NCBI RefSeq assembly: GCF_014649695.1
Contig: NZ_BMTN01000009.1
Location: 124,001-188,000, forward strand
Source: Streptomyces kurssanovii
GTDB taxonomy: Bacteria > Actinomycetota > Actinomycetes > Streptomycetales > Streptomycetaceae
Length of the DNA: 64,000 nt
Direction of reading: 5' to 3'
The stretch's first letter is position 1. Each line of letters begins with the position of its first letter. Shown here piece after piece: positions 18,529 to 27,512 of this stretch. The notes under the pieces were generated by a model, which saw only the letters and a list, made by a program, of their open reading frames with translations, made no database searches and had not been told where the DNA came from. The position numbers were made by a program, and so were the translations under genes.

Positions 18529-19662
18529 TCAGGCCGACGACTTCACCGACATCAGCAGATGCTCGTGGGAGTGCTGTGCGGCATCGCCGGCCGGCCGCGT
18601 GCCGGCCTCCGCCGCGCCGCTGAGCAGAGCCCGCAGGCCCGGCCCCAGCAGGCGGAACCGCACGCTGTCCGTGTCGAACGACGACAAGGCGTCCACGAGA
18701 TACGACGGGTTGAACGCCACCGTCATCTCCGGGGCGCCCTCCAGGGCGGCGGGCAGCTGCTGGGAGGCGACGTCGTCCTCGTAGCCGGCGTGGAGGCGGA
18801 CCGAGTCCGCGGTGAACGCCAACTGCAGCGGGCTGTCGCCCTCCGCGACCACCGACACCCGCTTCACCGCCTCGAGCAGCGCGACCCTGGCCGTGAGCGC
18901 CACGGCACCGTCCGGCAGGGCGAAGAGCTTGTCGTGCCGCGGCAGCCGGCCGTCGAGAAGCCGGGTGGTGAGCCGCATGCCCGCGTTGTCGAAGCCGATC
19001 GTGCCGCCGTCCAGGGCGATACGGACCGTGCCCGACCGGTCCAGCGACCGGGCGATGTCCAGGAGCCGCCGCGCGGGCACCACGACATCGGCCGACGCCT
19101 GCGGCGACAAGGGCTTCCAGCCCAGCGTGCGTACCGCGTACCGGTACCTGTCCGTCGCCGCGAGCGTCATCGTCTCCCCGTCCACGCTCAGACGGATGCC
19201 GGTCAGCACGGGCAGCGAATCGTCGCGCCCGGCAGCCACCGCCACATGCCCCACGGCGGCGGCGAACACTTCCGCGTCCACCGCACCGCAGAATCCGGGC
19301 AGCGCGGGCAGGGCCGGACGCTCCTCGTACGGCAGCAACGACATGCCGAAGCGGGCGCCGTCGCTGCTCAGCGCGAAACGCCCGCCGTCGGCGGCGCACC
19401 GCACCGTTCCGCCCGGCAGGACCCGGCAGATGTCCAGCAGTCTGCGGCCCATGACCAGCACCTGGCCGGGCTGCTCGACGTCCGCCTCGACCTCGATCCG
19501 GGCCGAGGCCTCGTGGTCCAGCCCCGAGACACGCAGCAGACCGCCGGCGCGTGCCTCGAGCAGCAACCCGCCCAGCACGGGCACGGGGGACCGCGCCGGC
19601 AGCACACGCGCCGCCCACGCCACCGCGTCCGTCAGCGCTCCGCGCTCCATCCGGAACTCCAT
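18529..19662 (-). CDS. DNA polymerase III beta-clamp (DnaN) paralogue
   Basis: 377 aa with three DnaN-type domains in the usual order: N-terminal MEFRMERGALTDAVAWAARVL, split here; ATDRYRYAVRTL in the centre (typical of DnaN 'ATDRYRLA'); a C-terminal domain with VAFNPSYLVDAL. Actinomycetes have one essential dnaN near oriC, so this is a second, diverged clamp. The C-terminus ends LLMSVKSSA, whereas replicative clamps end with an MPxRL-type tail that lines the binding pocket; the preceding loop carries an insert (about GAAEAGTRPAGDAAQ). That suggests changed partner binding. Sliding-clamp function in repair or translesion synthesis is inference. ATG at 19662; divergent from the EEP gene. Confidence 0.88.
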   Translation of the reverse strand: MEFRMERGALTDAVAWAARVLPARSPVPVLGGLLLEARAGGLLRVSGLDHEASARIEVEADVEQPGQVLVMGRRLLDICRVLPGGTVRCAADGGRFALSSDGARFGMSLLPYEERPALPALPGFCGAVDAEVFAAAVGHVAVAAGRDDSLPVLTGIRLSVDGETMTLAATDRYRYAVRTLGWKPLSPQASADVVVPARRLLDIARSLDRSGTVRIALDGGTIGFDNAGMRLTTRLLDGRLPRHDKLFALPDGAVALTARVALLEAVKRVSVVAEGDSPLQLAFTADSVRLHAGYEDDVASQQLPAALEGAPEMTVAFNPSYLVDALSSFDTDSVRFRLLGPGLRALLSGAAEAGTRPAGDAAQHSHEHLLMSVKSSA

Positions 19663-19768
19663 ACCAGCCCTCTTTCGTCGGTGGTCAGGACGCTATCGGC
19701 GGCCACTGACAACGTCCGGGCGGGAAGCTGGCAAGATCGTCGGTCCGACGGGGAAACGGAGCGGTGGC

Positions 19769-20800
19769 ATGAGCGACGCGGACGAGCACCGCACGGCGGA
19801 TCTCCGGTCCTTCGCACAGCGGCTCGGTGTCCGGCTGCCGGCCAGAGGCAGTTGGGGTACGGACCAGCGAAGGCACTCCCGCTTCCGCCGGGGCCGTGTC
19901 CTCGCGGTCCTCGCCGTACTCGTCGCCTGCCTGCTCGCCTTCCATTCCGCCGTGCCCAACACCGTCGGCAGGATCGGCAGCCTTCTTGAGACGTTTCTGC
20001 CGTGGCTGGGTCTCGCGGTTCCCCTGCTGCTGGTCGCGGCGCTGCTGCGCCGGTCCGTCACCGCGCTCGTGGCCCTGCTGCTGCCCGCCGCCGCGTGGTC
20101 GTTCCTCTTCGCGCCCCTGCTGCCGCCCGCGTCGGGGGAACAGGCCGGCCTCGTGGCGGTGCAGCACAACGTCAGCGACGTGAACACCGACCCGGCGGGC
20201 ACGGCACGGTCCCTCCTGCGTGTTCGCCCGGACCTCGTCGCCCTCGAGGAGGTGACCCCCGCCGCGCTGCCCGCCTACGAGAAGGAGCTGGCACGGCACC
20301 TGCCGTACCACGCGGTCGTGGGGACCGTGGGCCTGTGGTCGGCACATCCTCTTGAGGACGTGCGGCCGGTGGACATCAAGCCGCGCGGTTTCGGACCGGG
20401 ATGGAACCGCGCCCTGCGCGCCACGGCCCTGACGCCGCAGGGCCGCGTCGCCGTCCACGTCGCCCATCTCCCCTCGGTGCGCCTGGGACTGCGGCACGGC
20501 TTCAGCTCGGCGTGGCGCGACGAGAGCGCCCGGCTGCTGGGCGCAGTGCTCGCCGCGGAGAAGGAGGCCCGGGTGATCCTGCTGGGCGACCTCAACGGCA
20601 CGGTCGACGACCGCGGTCTCGACCCGGTGCTGGCGCATGTGGGGGTGGCGGGACCGGGCTTCGCGTTCAGCTGGCCGGCGTCCTTCCCCGTCGCCAGGAT
20701 CGACCAGATCCTGGCGCGGGCGGCGGCGGTGACCCGCGTCCGTTCGCTGCCCGCCACCGGCAGCGACCACCTGCCGATCGCCGCCACGATCACCCTGTGA
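19769..20800 (+). CDS. Membrane-anchored endonuclease/exonuclease/phosphatase (EEP) family protein
   Basis: 343 aa. The first half has about three membrane segments (residues 45-62, 70-95, 98-115); the EEP domain follows, exposed outside. Its catalytic set is visible: VQHNVSD (Asn), VALEEV (metal-binding Glu), LLGDLNGT (Asp, Asn) and GSDHLPI (Asp-His). Family members cleave phosphodiesters in nucleic acids, lipids or nucleotides; an outward-facing domain hints at extracellular DNA, lipid or nucleotide targets, but the substrate is not readable. The ATG at 19769 has a GGAGCGG region before it. Divergent from the DnaN-like gene with 106 bp between. Confidence 0.82.
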   Translation: MSDADEHRTADLRSFAQRLGVRLPARGSWGTDQRRHSRFRRGRVLAVLAVLVACLLAFHSAVPNTVGRIGSLLETFLPWLGLAVPLLLVAALLRRSVTALVALLLPAAAWSFLFAPLLPPASGEQAGLVAVQHNVSDVNTDPAGTARSLLRVRPDLVALEEVTPAALPAYEKELARHLPYHAVVGTVGLWSAHPLEDVRPVDIKPRGFGPGWNRALRATALTPQGRVAVHVAHLPSVRLGLRHGFSSAWRDESARLLGAVLAAEKEARVILLGDLNGTVDDRGLDPVLAHVGVAGPGFAFSWPASFPVARIDQILARAAAVTRVRSLPATGSDHLPIAATITL

Positions 20801-21023
20801 CCTCTGCCGGACGGCTGCCGGGCGCTCCTCATGTGACCGCGCTGCCTGCCTGCCGGGCGGCCCGCCCCGGTGACGGCTCGGCCGGCCGCGCGCCCACGAC
20901 GACCGCCCATGCCGTCGGCCGCCCGCCCGGCCCCGTAACCGCCCGGCTCGCCCCACGGTGAACGCCCGCGCCGCCCCGCCCGTACTCCACGGCAGCCGTC
21001 GAGCCCGAGGAGGTCAGCAGCCG

Positions 21024-21980
21024 ATGACCGGACGTCGCCGTACCCCTGTTGCCGTCGCCGTACTGACCGGCGCCGTACCGCTGTTGCTGGCCGCCGGCGG
21101 CCCCGCCCTGGCCCACGGGACGCCGACCGACCCGGTCAGCAGAGCCGCCGTCTGCGGACTCGACGGAGCGCAGCGCGCCTCGGGCGCGTGCCGTGCCGCC
21201 GTCGCCGCGAACGGGGGAGCGGCGATCGGCGCGTGGGACGACCTGCGGCTGCCCGGCGTCGAGGGCAGGGACCAGGAGGCCGTACCCGACGGACAGTTGT
21301 GCAGCGCGGGCCTCGACGCCTACCGCGGCCTGGACACCGCCCGCACGGACTGGCCCGCCACCCCGCTGAAGGCCGGTGGCACGTTCACCCTCACCTACCG
21401 CTCCAGCATCCCGCACGAGGGAACCTTCGAGCTGTACCTGACCCGGCAGGGGTACGATCCGTCCGCACCGCTGCGGTGGGCAGATCTCGACACCCGCCCG
21501 TTCGCGACGGACACCGATCCCGCGCTCACGGACGGCGCGTACCGGATCAGCGGACGTCTGCCCGCTCACCTCACGGGCCGGCATGTGCTCTACACGGTAT
21601 GGCGGAACACGGACACCCCTGACACGTACTACTCGTGCTCGGACGTGGTCCTCACACCCGGCGACGGCGGGCAGGCGGCCACGCGGCCCGGAACACCGCC
21701 CGCGCAACAGCCCTACGACCCGGCCGGCCGGACCTCCGCCCCGGCGACGCCCGGACGGCCCGCCGAACCCACCCCGTCCCAGGCGTCCGGCGGAACGGCG
21801 TCCGGTGAACCGCCGGCCGGCGCCCCGGCCACGGCACCGCCCTCCGGCCAGGCCGTCCCGGCGCCCGCGGGCAGCGCCTCCGGCGACCGTCCCATGGTCC
21901 TGTTCGGCGCGGTGGCCGCCGTTCTCGCCCTGGTCTCCGTCTGCGGATCGGTGGTCCTGCGGCGCCGGAACCGCCTCTGA
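21024..21980 (+). CDS. AA10 lytic polysaccharide monooxygenase with C-terminal membrane anchor
   Basis: 318 aa. The signal peptide ends ALA/H, leaving His31 as the mature N-terminus; His131 (in SSIPHEG) is the second ligand of the copper histidine brace. The catalytic module runs to about residue 215 with Cys residues placed for disulfides. Then comes a long Pro/Ala/Thr/Ser/Gly linker, and finally a hydrophobic segment followed by RRRNR, a C-terminal membrane anchor, in place of the usual carbohydrate-binding module. LPMOs oxidatively cleave chitin or cellulose; which one cannot be decided here. RBS GAGGAGG before the ATG at 21024. An anchored form suggests a surface role, such as wall or chitin remodelling, rather than free secretion. 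Confidence 0.86.
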   Translation: MTGRRRTPVAVAVLTGAVPLLLAAGGPALAHGTPTDPVSRAAVCGLDGAQRASGACRAAVAANGGAAIGAWDDLRLPGVEGRDQEAVPDGQLCSAGLDAYRGLDTARTDWPATPLKAGGTFTLTYRSSIPHEGTFELYLTRQGYDPSAPLRWADLDTRPFATDTDPALTDGAYRISGRLPAHLTGRHVLYTVWRNTDTPDTYYSCSDVVLTPGDGGQAATRPGTPPAQQPYDPAGRTSAPATPGRPAEPTPSQASGGTASGEPPAGAPATAPPSGQAVPAPAGSASGDRPMVLFGAVAAVLALVSVCGSVVLRRRNRL

Positions 21981-22170
21981 CAGTCCGTCACCGAGCACTG
22001 ACGGACCGGCTGTCCGGCCGAGCCACGCCCTCCGACAGCCCAATTCCGGGTGACGAACGGCACCGGAGCCATCATGGGAGCAACCTCCGCGGCCCGCCTG
22101 CCCTCTTCCCTCCATGCAACGGGCCCACCGGGAAGCGCAGCCCGACCGCACCACAGCTGCATGGAGTGAC

Positions 22171-23148
22171 ATGACAACGGTCCATACTTCGGTCGTCGTG
22201 CCGTGCTTCAACGAGGACGACGTGATCGACCTGTTCCATCAGGAACTCGTCGCGGCACTCGAGCCGACCGGCACGGAATTCGAGATCTGCTACGTCGACG
22301 ACGGCAGCGGCGACGGGACCAGAGCGCGCCTCAAGCAGCTCGCCGCAACGGACCCGCGCGTCCGCTACACCTCCTTCAGCCGCAACTTCGGCAAGGAGTC
22401 CGCGATGCTCGCCGGGCTGCGCATGTCCCGCGGGGCCGCCGTCGTCCTCATGGACGCCGACCTTCAGCACCCTCCCCACCTGCTGCCCCGCATGCTGGAA
22501 CTGCACCGCCACGGCTACGACCAGGTCGTCGCCCGCCGCGACCGCACCGGCGAAGGCACACTGCGGACGGTCCTCAGCCAGGGCTACTACCGGCTCGTCC
22601 GCCGCTTCATGGACGTCGAAGTCCTCGACGGCGCGGGGGACTTCCGGCTGCTGTCCCGCAGGGCCGTCGAGGCCGTGCTCAACATGCCCGAGTCCAACCG
22701 CTTCTCCAAGGGACTCTTCTCCTGGATCGGCTTCGACACCGTCAGCTTCGGCTACACCAATGTGCGGCGGGCCGCCGGAAGCTCCAAGTGGGGCGGCCGG
22801 CGGCTGCTCAACTACGGCATCGACGGGCTGATGTCCTTCAACACCCGCCCGCTTCGCCTGGCGATCCACACCGGGCTGTGGCTCTTCCTGTCCGCGCTCG
22901 CCTACGCGGTGTGGATCATCCTCAATGTCGTCCTGGACGGCGTCGATACCCCCGGCTACGCGACCCTGATCGCCGCCATAGTGGGTCTCGGTGGGATCCA
23001 GCTCGCCACCCTCGGCATCATCGGCGAGTACGTGGGCCGTATCTACCACGAGACCAAGCGCCGGCCTCACTACGTGGTCCGGGAGACCGAGGAGACCGGC
23101 GCCGCGCAGCCCGGGGCGCCGGTCAGGGAAGCCGCTCTGAGTAAGTGA
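22171..23148 (+). CDS. GtrB/DPM1-like family 2 glycosyltransferase
   Basis: 325 aa. GT-A fold: [12 protein letters not shown] at the start, [10 protein letters not shown], then the metal-binding DADLQHPP (DxD type), followed by two C-terminal membrane helices (about 235-290) and [15 protein letters not shown], the hallmark of polyisoprenyl-phosphate sugar transferases. It would move glucose or another sugar from a nucleotide donor onto a lipid phosphate carrier at the inner face of the membrane. ATG at 22171 after GGAGTG. It converges with the DUF6056 gene and the two coding ends overlap by 26 bp. Confidence 0.87.
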   Translation: MTTVHTSVVVPCFNEDDVIDLFHQELVAALEPTGTEFEICYVDDGSGDGTRARLKQLAATDPRVRYTSFSRNFGKESAMLAGLRMSRGAAVVLMDADLQHPPHLLPRMLELHRHGYDQVVARRDRTGEGTLRTVLSQGYYRLVRRFMDVEVLDGAGDFRLLSRRAVEAVLNMPESNRFSKGLFSWIGFDTVSFGYTNVRRAAGSSKWGGRRLLNYGIDGLMSFNTRPLRLAIHTGLWLFLSALAYAVWIILNVVLDGVDTPGYATLIAAIVGLGGIQLATLGIIGEYVGRIYHETKRRPHYVVRETEETGAAQPGAPVREAALSK

Positions 23149-24640
23149 CCTCGTCCAGCCGGTAGTAGTCGGCGACGCACTGCGCGGGCCACACCTTGCG
23201 CCCCTGCTGACCGAACGGCTCCAGCATCCTGGCCACCGGCGTGGGCGTGTACGGGAGTTCCTTCGCCCCCCGGGCCGCTCCCTCGCGCAGGTACCGGTCC
23301 TGGTGGTCCCACCGCTCCGCCCGCACCTGCATGTCGCGGCCCAGATCGGCCAAGGGGCCCAGGAGGCTCAGCACCGTGGCCGCGCACACGGCGGCCGCGG
23401 CCGCGACGGTCACCGCCGACCGGCGGCCGCTTACCGACGGGCGCAGCGCGCGCCCCAGGAAGGCCCCGGCCACGACGAGGAGCCCCACGAGGAGCAGCAG
23501 GTAGTCGTTCCACGTCCGCTCGGTGGTCACCACCCGCTCCCCGAAGACCGGATACGTGATGACGGTGCACAGCAGGCCGGCGACCAGGAACGCCGCCGTG
23601 CCGAGCCCCAGCAGCAGCGGCTTCCGCAGCAGCACCGGGGCCCGGCCGGGCCGGTCACGCGCCACCAGTCCCAGCAGCACTCCGGCGCCCACCGCACCCA
23701 GGTACTGCCAGGTGCCGAACACCGTGCCGAGGATCTCCGCGTAGCCGCGCAGCGAACCCAGCAGAGAGTCGGGGGACAGCATCGACGCGCTCTCGGCGCC
23801 GTAGCGCTCGCGGCGGTTGCGGGAACCGGGGGAGAAGAACAGCAGCAGGGTCCCGACCACGACACCGGCCGCGCCGGCCAGCGACCAGAGGCGGGCGGCG
23901 CGGCGCACCGGCGCCGCGAGAATCCGGTGCGCGAAGAGCACCACGCCCGCGAGCACCACCAGCGCGACGACCGACGTCTCCTCGGAGAGCGTCCCCAGGA
24001 ACATCCCGGCGAGCGCGGCCGACACCACCGCGGTGATCCGGCCCGCGCGGCCGCGTGAGCACAGCAGCGGAAGCACGGCGGCGCACGCGAGCACCGGGGC
24101 CACCGTGTGCGACACCGACGCGGCGGGCCAGTAGAACGTCTTGTACGTGTTGGGCGTGGCGAACAGGAAGACGGCGCAGACCATGGCAGCCACGAACAGC
24201 GGCACACCGCGTGGCACGTCCTGCCCGGCCCTGCGCAGCACCTGCACGACCAGGGCCCACAGCAGCACCAGCATGACGAGCCCGCTGACGAACCCGAACC
24301 ACTGGTGACCCGCGACCGGGAACTCGGCGTACAGCCCGACGAGCAGGCCGTTGCCCAGCCGCCCGTTGTCGGTGAACCAGAACTTGCCGAGCAGTCCGGA
24401 GATGCCCTCGTCCCGTACCACCGGCAGGAAGCACCACTCGTCGGCGCTCGGCCGCACATGACGTCCGAACCACGCCGCGACCGCCAACAGCCCGAGGGGC
24501 ATACCCGCGAGGACCAACGGCCAGAGCCTTGCCCACGCCGCCGGGCCACCGCGCCGCCCCTCCGGTCGGCCCGCCGCCCCCGCCGGTCCGCCGTCGTCCA
24601 CTTCACTCGCGACGGTGACGCCGGATGCGCCGACGGTCAT
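23123..24640 (-). CDS. Polytopic membrane protein of the DUF6056 type, possible sugar-lipid glycosyltransferase
   Basis: 505 aa with about ten to twelve hydrophobic segments. After TM1 there is [12 protein letters not shown], an acidic 'D-E-W' just outside the membrane, and NGRLGNGLL a little later, typical of GT-C-like glycosyltransferases and of DUF6056. The C-terminal soluble part (about 430-505) is extracytoplasmic. A GtrB-type enzyme encoded next to it, on the opposite strand, would supply lipid-linked sugar; that pairing is inference from position. The ATG at 24640 has AAAGGCAG before it; an upstream extension is possible but has no membrane or domain features. Confidence 0.7.
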   Translation of the reverse strand: MTVGASGVTVASEVDDGGPAGAAGRPEGRRGGPAAWARLWPLVLAGMPLGLLAVAAWFGRHVRPSADEWCFLPVVRDEGISGLLGKFWFTDNGRLGNGLLVGLYAEFPVAGHQWFGFVSGLVMLVLLWALVVQVLRRAGQDVPRGVPLFVAAMVCAVFLFATPNTYKTFYWPAASVSHTVAPVLACAAVLPLLCSRGRAGRITAVVSAALAGMFLGTLSEETSVVALVVLAGVVLFAHRILAAPVRRAARLWSLAGAAGVVVGTLLLFFSPGSRNRRERYGAESASMLSPDSLLGSLRGYAEILGTVFGTWQYLGAVGAGVLLGLVARDRPGRAPVLLRKPLLLGLGTAAFLVAGLLCTVITYPVFGERVVTTERTWNDYLLLLVGLLVVAGAFLGRALRPSVSGRRSAVTVAAAAAVCAATVLSLLGPLADLGRDMQVRAERWDHQDRYLREGAARGAKELPYTPTPVARMLEPFGQQGRKVWPAQCVADYYRLDEVTYSERLP

Positions 24641-24861
24641 ATCACCACTGCCTTTCCGCGAACAATTGATCCGGCACCGAAGAGGCGAATTCCCGGTGCA
24701 CCGTTCCATCAGCAGCATCCAGGGGCAGCCGGCCGTGACACGGGTGACGCGCGGAGCAGGCCGACCCGAGAGGCCGGCTCCGTCGTGCGGGGGCAATGGA
24801 CCCGGCGCGCCCGCTCGGCCCGCCTGCCTGCCCGTCCGACCGCCCGGGCAGACACCGTCGT

Positions 24862-25557
24862 TCAGGACGGGGGCACAGGACGCGCGGCGAGGACTGCGAT
24901 GTCGTCGGCGCTGTCGGCGCCCAGCCCGATGAGGAGTTCGTCGCAGAACACGTCGAGGGGTTCATGTGCCAGCGCGGCGGTGTGCCGGCGGAGCCGGACC
25001 AAGGCGCGGTCGAGGGACTCGCCGCGGCGTTCGATCAGACCGTCGGTGTAGAGGAGTACGGTCGAGTGGGCCGGGAGTGCGTGCCTCGCCCCTGGCACGT
25101 GGCATGTCGGGATCCATGCCGAGCAGCAGGCCGGCACCTTCCTCGAGGTAGCGGGTGTCGCCGCCCGCGGTGGTCAGCAGCGGGGGAAGGTGCCCTGCCG
25201 AGGAGAAGGCCAGCTCCCAGGGACCGGCCGCAGGGCACTTGACGAGGCCGTAGACGCAGGTCGCGGTGGCCTCCCGGTACAGGCTGTGGTTCGCCATGTC
25301 CAGGCGGCGCAGGACCGTTTCCGGGGGCTCTTGGCGGTCGATGGCGATGCCGCGCAGCATGCTGCGCAGTTGGCTCATGGCGATGGCGGCGTCGAGGTTG
25401 TGTCCGCTGACGTCACCGATGACCAGTGCGGTGTCGCCGTTGGGGACGACGAAGCTGTCGTACCAGTCGCCGCCGACCTGCGCGGTGGTGGAGGACGCGG
25501 CGTAGCGGGCGGCCAGTTGAAGGTGTGCGATGTCCGGCAGTAGGGGCAGCAACGAGC
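24862..25557 (-). pseudogene. SpoIIE/PP2C phosphatase domain, broken (5' truncation and frameshift)
   Basis: Reading down the minus strand from about 25557: SLLPLLPDIAHLQLAARYAA, then VGGDWYDSF, VIGDVSGHNLDAAIAMSQLR and SSAGHLPPLL, the standard SpoIIE core with metal Asp residues in GDWYD and GDVSGH. Near 25083-25092 one extra base shifts the frame; the second part (HALPAHSTVLLYTDGLIERR, then DDIAVLAARP) is in another frame and ends at the stop at 24862. Everything upstream of the SLLP start is missing. The domain that should precede it, a GAF end, lies next door on the opposite strand. The product cannot be a normal phosphatase unless the shift is a sequencing error. Confidence 0.8.
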
Positions 25558-25574
25558 CTGGAGGCGTTGCGAAC

Positions 25575-25762
25575 AGCGCCGTCGTGGCCCCGCTACGGGC
25601 CCGCAGGGAAGTCTTCGGGGCCCTGCCCCTGGCCCGGGTCGGCGGGCAGCCGCCGTTCACCGAAGCGGATCTGTCGCTGGTCGACGACCTGGTCCGCGGG
25701 CTCGCCCTGGGGGTCGACAACGCCCGCCTCTACCAGGAGACCAGGAGCATCGCCGCGAGTCC
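25575..25762 (+). pseudogene. Orphan C-terminal GAF-domain fragment, inverted relative to the SpoIIE remnant
   Basis: Plus-strand translation reads AVVAPLRARREVFGALPLAR, then PPFTEADLSLVDDLV and ALGVDNARLYQETRSIA. This is the end of a GAF domain as found directly before SpoIIE modules in actinomycete phosphatases, where 'ARLYQETRSIA' leads into the LLP start of the phosphatase. Flipping this roughly 200-bp piece in place would rebuild that order with the neighbouring minus-strand remnant. There is no start codon context for an independent gene. Confidence 0.7.
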
Positions 25763-25807
25763 GCTGGACGCCCACTACTTGGAGCTGTTCGCGCAACTCG
25801 GCGGGGG

Positions 25808-25891
25808 TCGAAGACGAGGACGTTGGGGCCGAGGTCTCCGCCGCCGGGGATCTCGGGGCCCGCCTCCCCCCGTTCGTGGTGCCGTAGATCT
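25808..25891 (-). pseudogene. Inverted N-terminal piece of the downstream beta-helix glycosidase-like gene
   Basis: On the minus strand it reads KIYGTTNGG, then, after a one-base shift in a run of six G, GPEIPGGGDLGPNVLVFDP. The plus strand immediately to the right continues STPDIQGKLDEIF, which I expect to follow FDP in an intact protein of this family. So this 84-bp segment appears flipped in place relative to the rest of the gene. The expected order is from memory of the family and should be tested by alignment. Confidence 0.6.
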
Positions 25892-27387
25892 TCCACGCCC
25901 GACATCCAGGGCAAGCTCGACGAGATCTTCCGCTGCCAGGAGTCGGCGCAGTTCGGCACACCACGTTCAACGGTGATGTGACGGTCGACGCCGGCTGGTT
26001 CGACGGCAACGCGACGCAGAACTTCTGGCGCTCCGCGGAGAACCTCGCCCTCAACCCGGTCAACGGCACCAACCGCTGGGCCGTGTCCCAGGCCGCCCCC
26101 TTCCGCCGGATGCACGTCAAGGGCGGCCTCAACATGGCCCCCAGCGGCTACGGATGGGCCAGCGGCGGCTACATCGCCGACAGCAAGATCGACGGCACGG
26201 TGGGGCCGTACTCCCAGCAGCAGTGGTACTCCCGCGACAGCTCCGTCGGCGGCTGGACCAACGGCGTGTGGAACATGACGTTCTCCGGCGTCCAGGGCGC
26301 ACCCGCCACCGGCTTCCCCGACCCGCCGTACACCACGCTGGACACCACACCCGTCTCCCGTGAGAAGCCCTTCCTCTACATGGACGGCGGCCAGTACAAG
26401 GTGTTCGCCCCGGCCAAGCGGGTGAACGCGCGCGGCACCTCGTGGGGCAACGGCGCACCGCAGGGCGAATCGATCCCGCTCGACCGGTTCTACGTCGTCA
26501 AGCCCGGCGCGACCGCCGCGACCATCAACGCCGCGCTCGACCAGGGCCTCCACCTGCTGTTCACGCCCGGCGTCTACCACGTCGACCGGACGATCAACGT
26601 CAACCGCGCGAACACCATCGTGCTCGGCCTCGGCCTCGCCACGATCATCCCCGACAACGGCGTCACGGCCATGAAGATCGCCGACGTGGACGGCGTGCGG
26701 CTCGCGGGCTTCCTCATCGACGCGGGGTCGGTCAACTCGCCCACCCTGCTGGAAGTCGGCCCCCAGGGCGCGTCCGCCGACCACGCGGCCGACCCCACCA
26801 CCGTGCAGGACGTCTTCATCCGCATCGGCGGAGCGGGCCCCGGCAAGGCCATCACCAGCATGGTCGTCAACAGCGACGACACGATCATCGACCATACCTG
26901 GGTCTGGCGCGCCGACCACGGCGACGGCGTCGGCTGGGAGACCAACCGGGCCGACCATGGCGTCCGCGTCCACGGCGACGACGTGCTGGCCACCGGTCTG
27001 TTCGTAGAGCACTTCAACAAGTACGACGTCGAGTGGTACGGCGAGCGCGGCCGGACCATCTTCTTCCAGAACGAGAAGGCCTACGACGCGCCCGACCAGG
27101 CCGCCATTCAGAACGGTGCCACCAAGGGCTATGCGGCCTACCGCGTCGACGACTCCGTGAACACCCACGAAGGATGGGGGATGGGCAGCTACTGCTATTA
27201 CAACGTGGACCCGACGATCCGGCAGGACCACGGCTTCAAGGCCCCGGTCAAACCCGGGGTGAGGTTCCACAGCCTGCTGGTGGTCTCGCTCAGCGGCCAC
27301 GGCCACTACGAGCATGTCATCAACGGCACGGGCTCTCCCACGTCAGGGACCTCGACGGTGCCTTCGACCGTCGTCAACTTCCCCTGA
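25892..27387 (+). pseudogene. Beta-helix glycoside-hydrolase-like protein (GH55/pectate-lyase-3 type), N-terminally wrecked
   Basis: The intact part runs from the GTG at 25978 to 27387 (469 aa): VDAGWFDGNATQNFW, then NGTNRWAVSQAAPFRRMHV and many short beta-helix turns such as VVNSDDTIIDHTWVWRADHG. Such proteins are often annotated as 'coagulation factor 5/8 type' or 'adenylyl cyclase' in Streptomyces, but the fold points to a secreted polysaccharide-acting enzyme. Upstream, STPDIQGKLDEIF and CQESAQFG (25892-25958) belong to the same protein in another frame, and an internal stretch of perhaps 40 codons is missing before TTFNGDVTV. No signal peptide remains, so even if translated it would not be exported. 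Confidence 0.72.
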
Positions 27388-27434
27388 CGCGGCGGTAGGC
27401 GGGCCGGCGCCGACGGCCCGCGGCCGCACGGGAG

Positions 27435-27491
27435 CGAGGGCGTATCCACCGGTACGGGCGCGATCGTGCCCGTCCGGCGGGTACGCCCTCG
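27435..27491. terminator. Long bipartite hairpin between convergent genes
   Basis: Outer arms CGAGGGCGTA (27435-27444) and TACGCCCTCG (27482-27491) pair perfectly; inner arms CCGG (27449-27452) with CCGG (27474-27477) and ACGGGC (27454-27459) with GCCCGT (27468-27473) extend the stem. It fills the gap between the glycosidase remnant and the minus-strand gene and should stop both transcripts. Confidence 0.75.
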
Positions 27492-27512
27492 ACCGATCGG
27501 GCGCGAAAGTCC

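Noticed and set aside
18559-19989. Open frames on the plus strand across the DnaN-like gene
   Set aside because: Antisense to a well-supported sliding clamp, with no RBS and no domain.
25657-27315. 552-codon minus-strand frame over the glycosidase remnant
   Set aside because: It is antisense noise except for its very end, which contains the real inverted fragment GPEIPGGGDLGPNVLVFDP.
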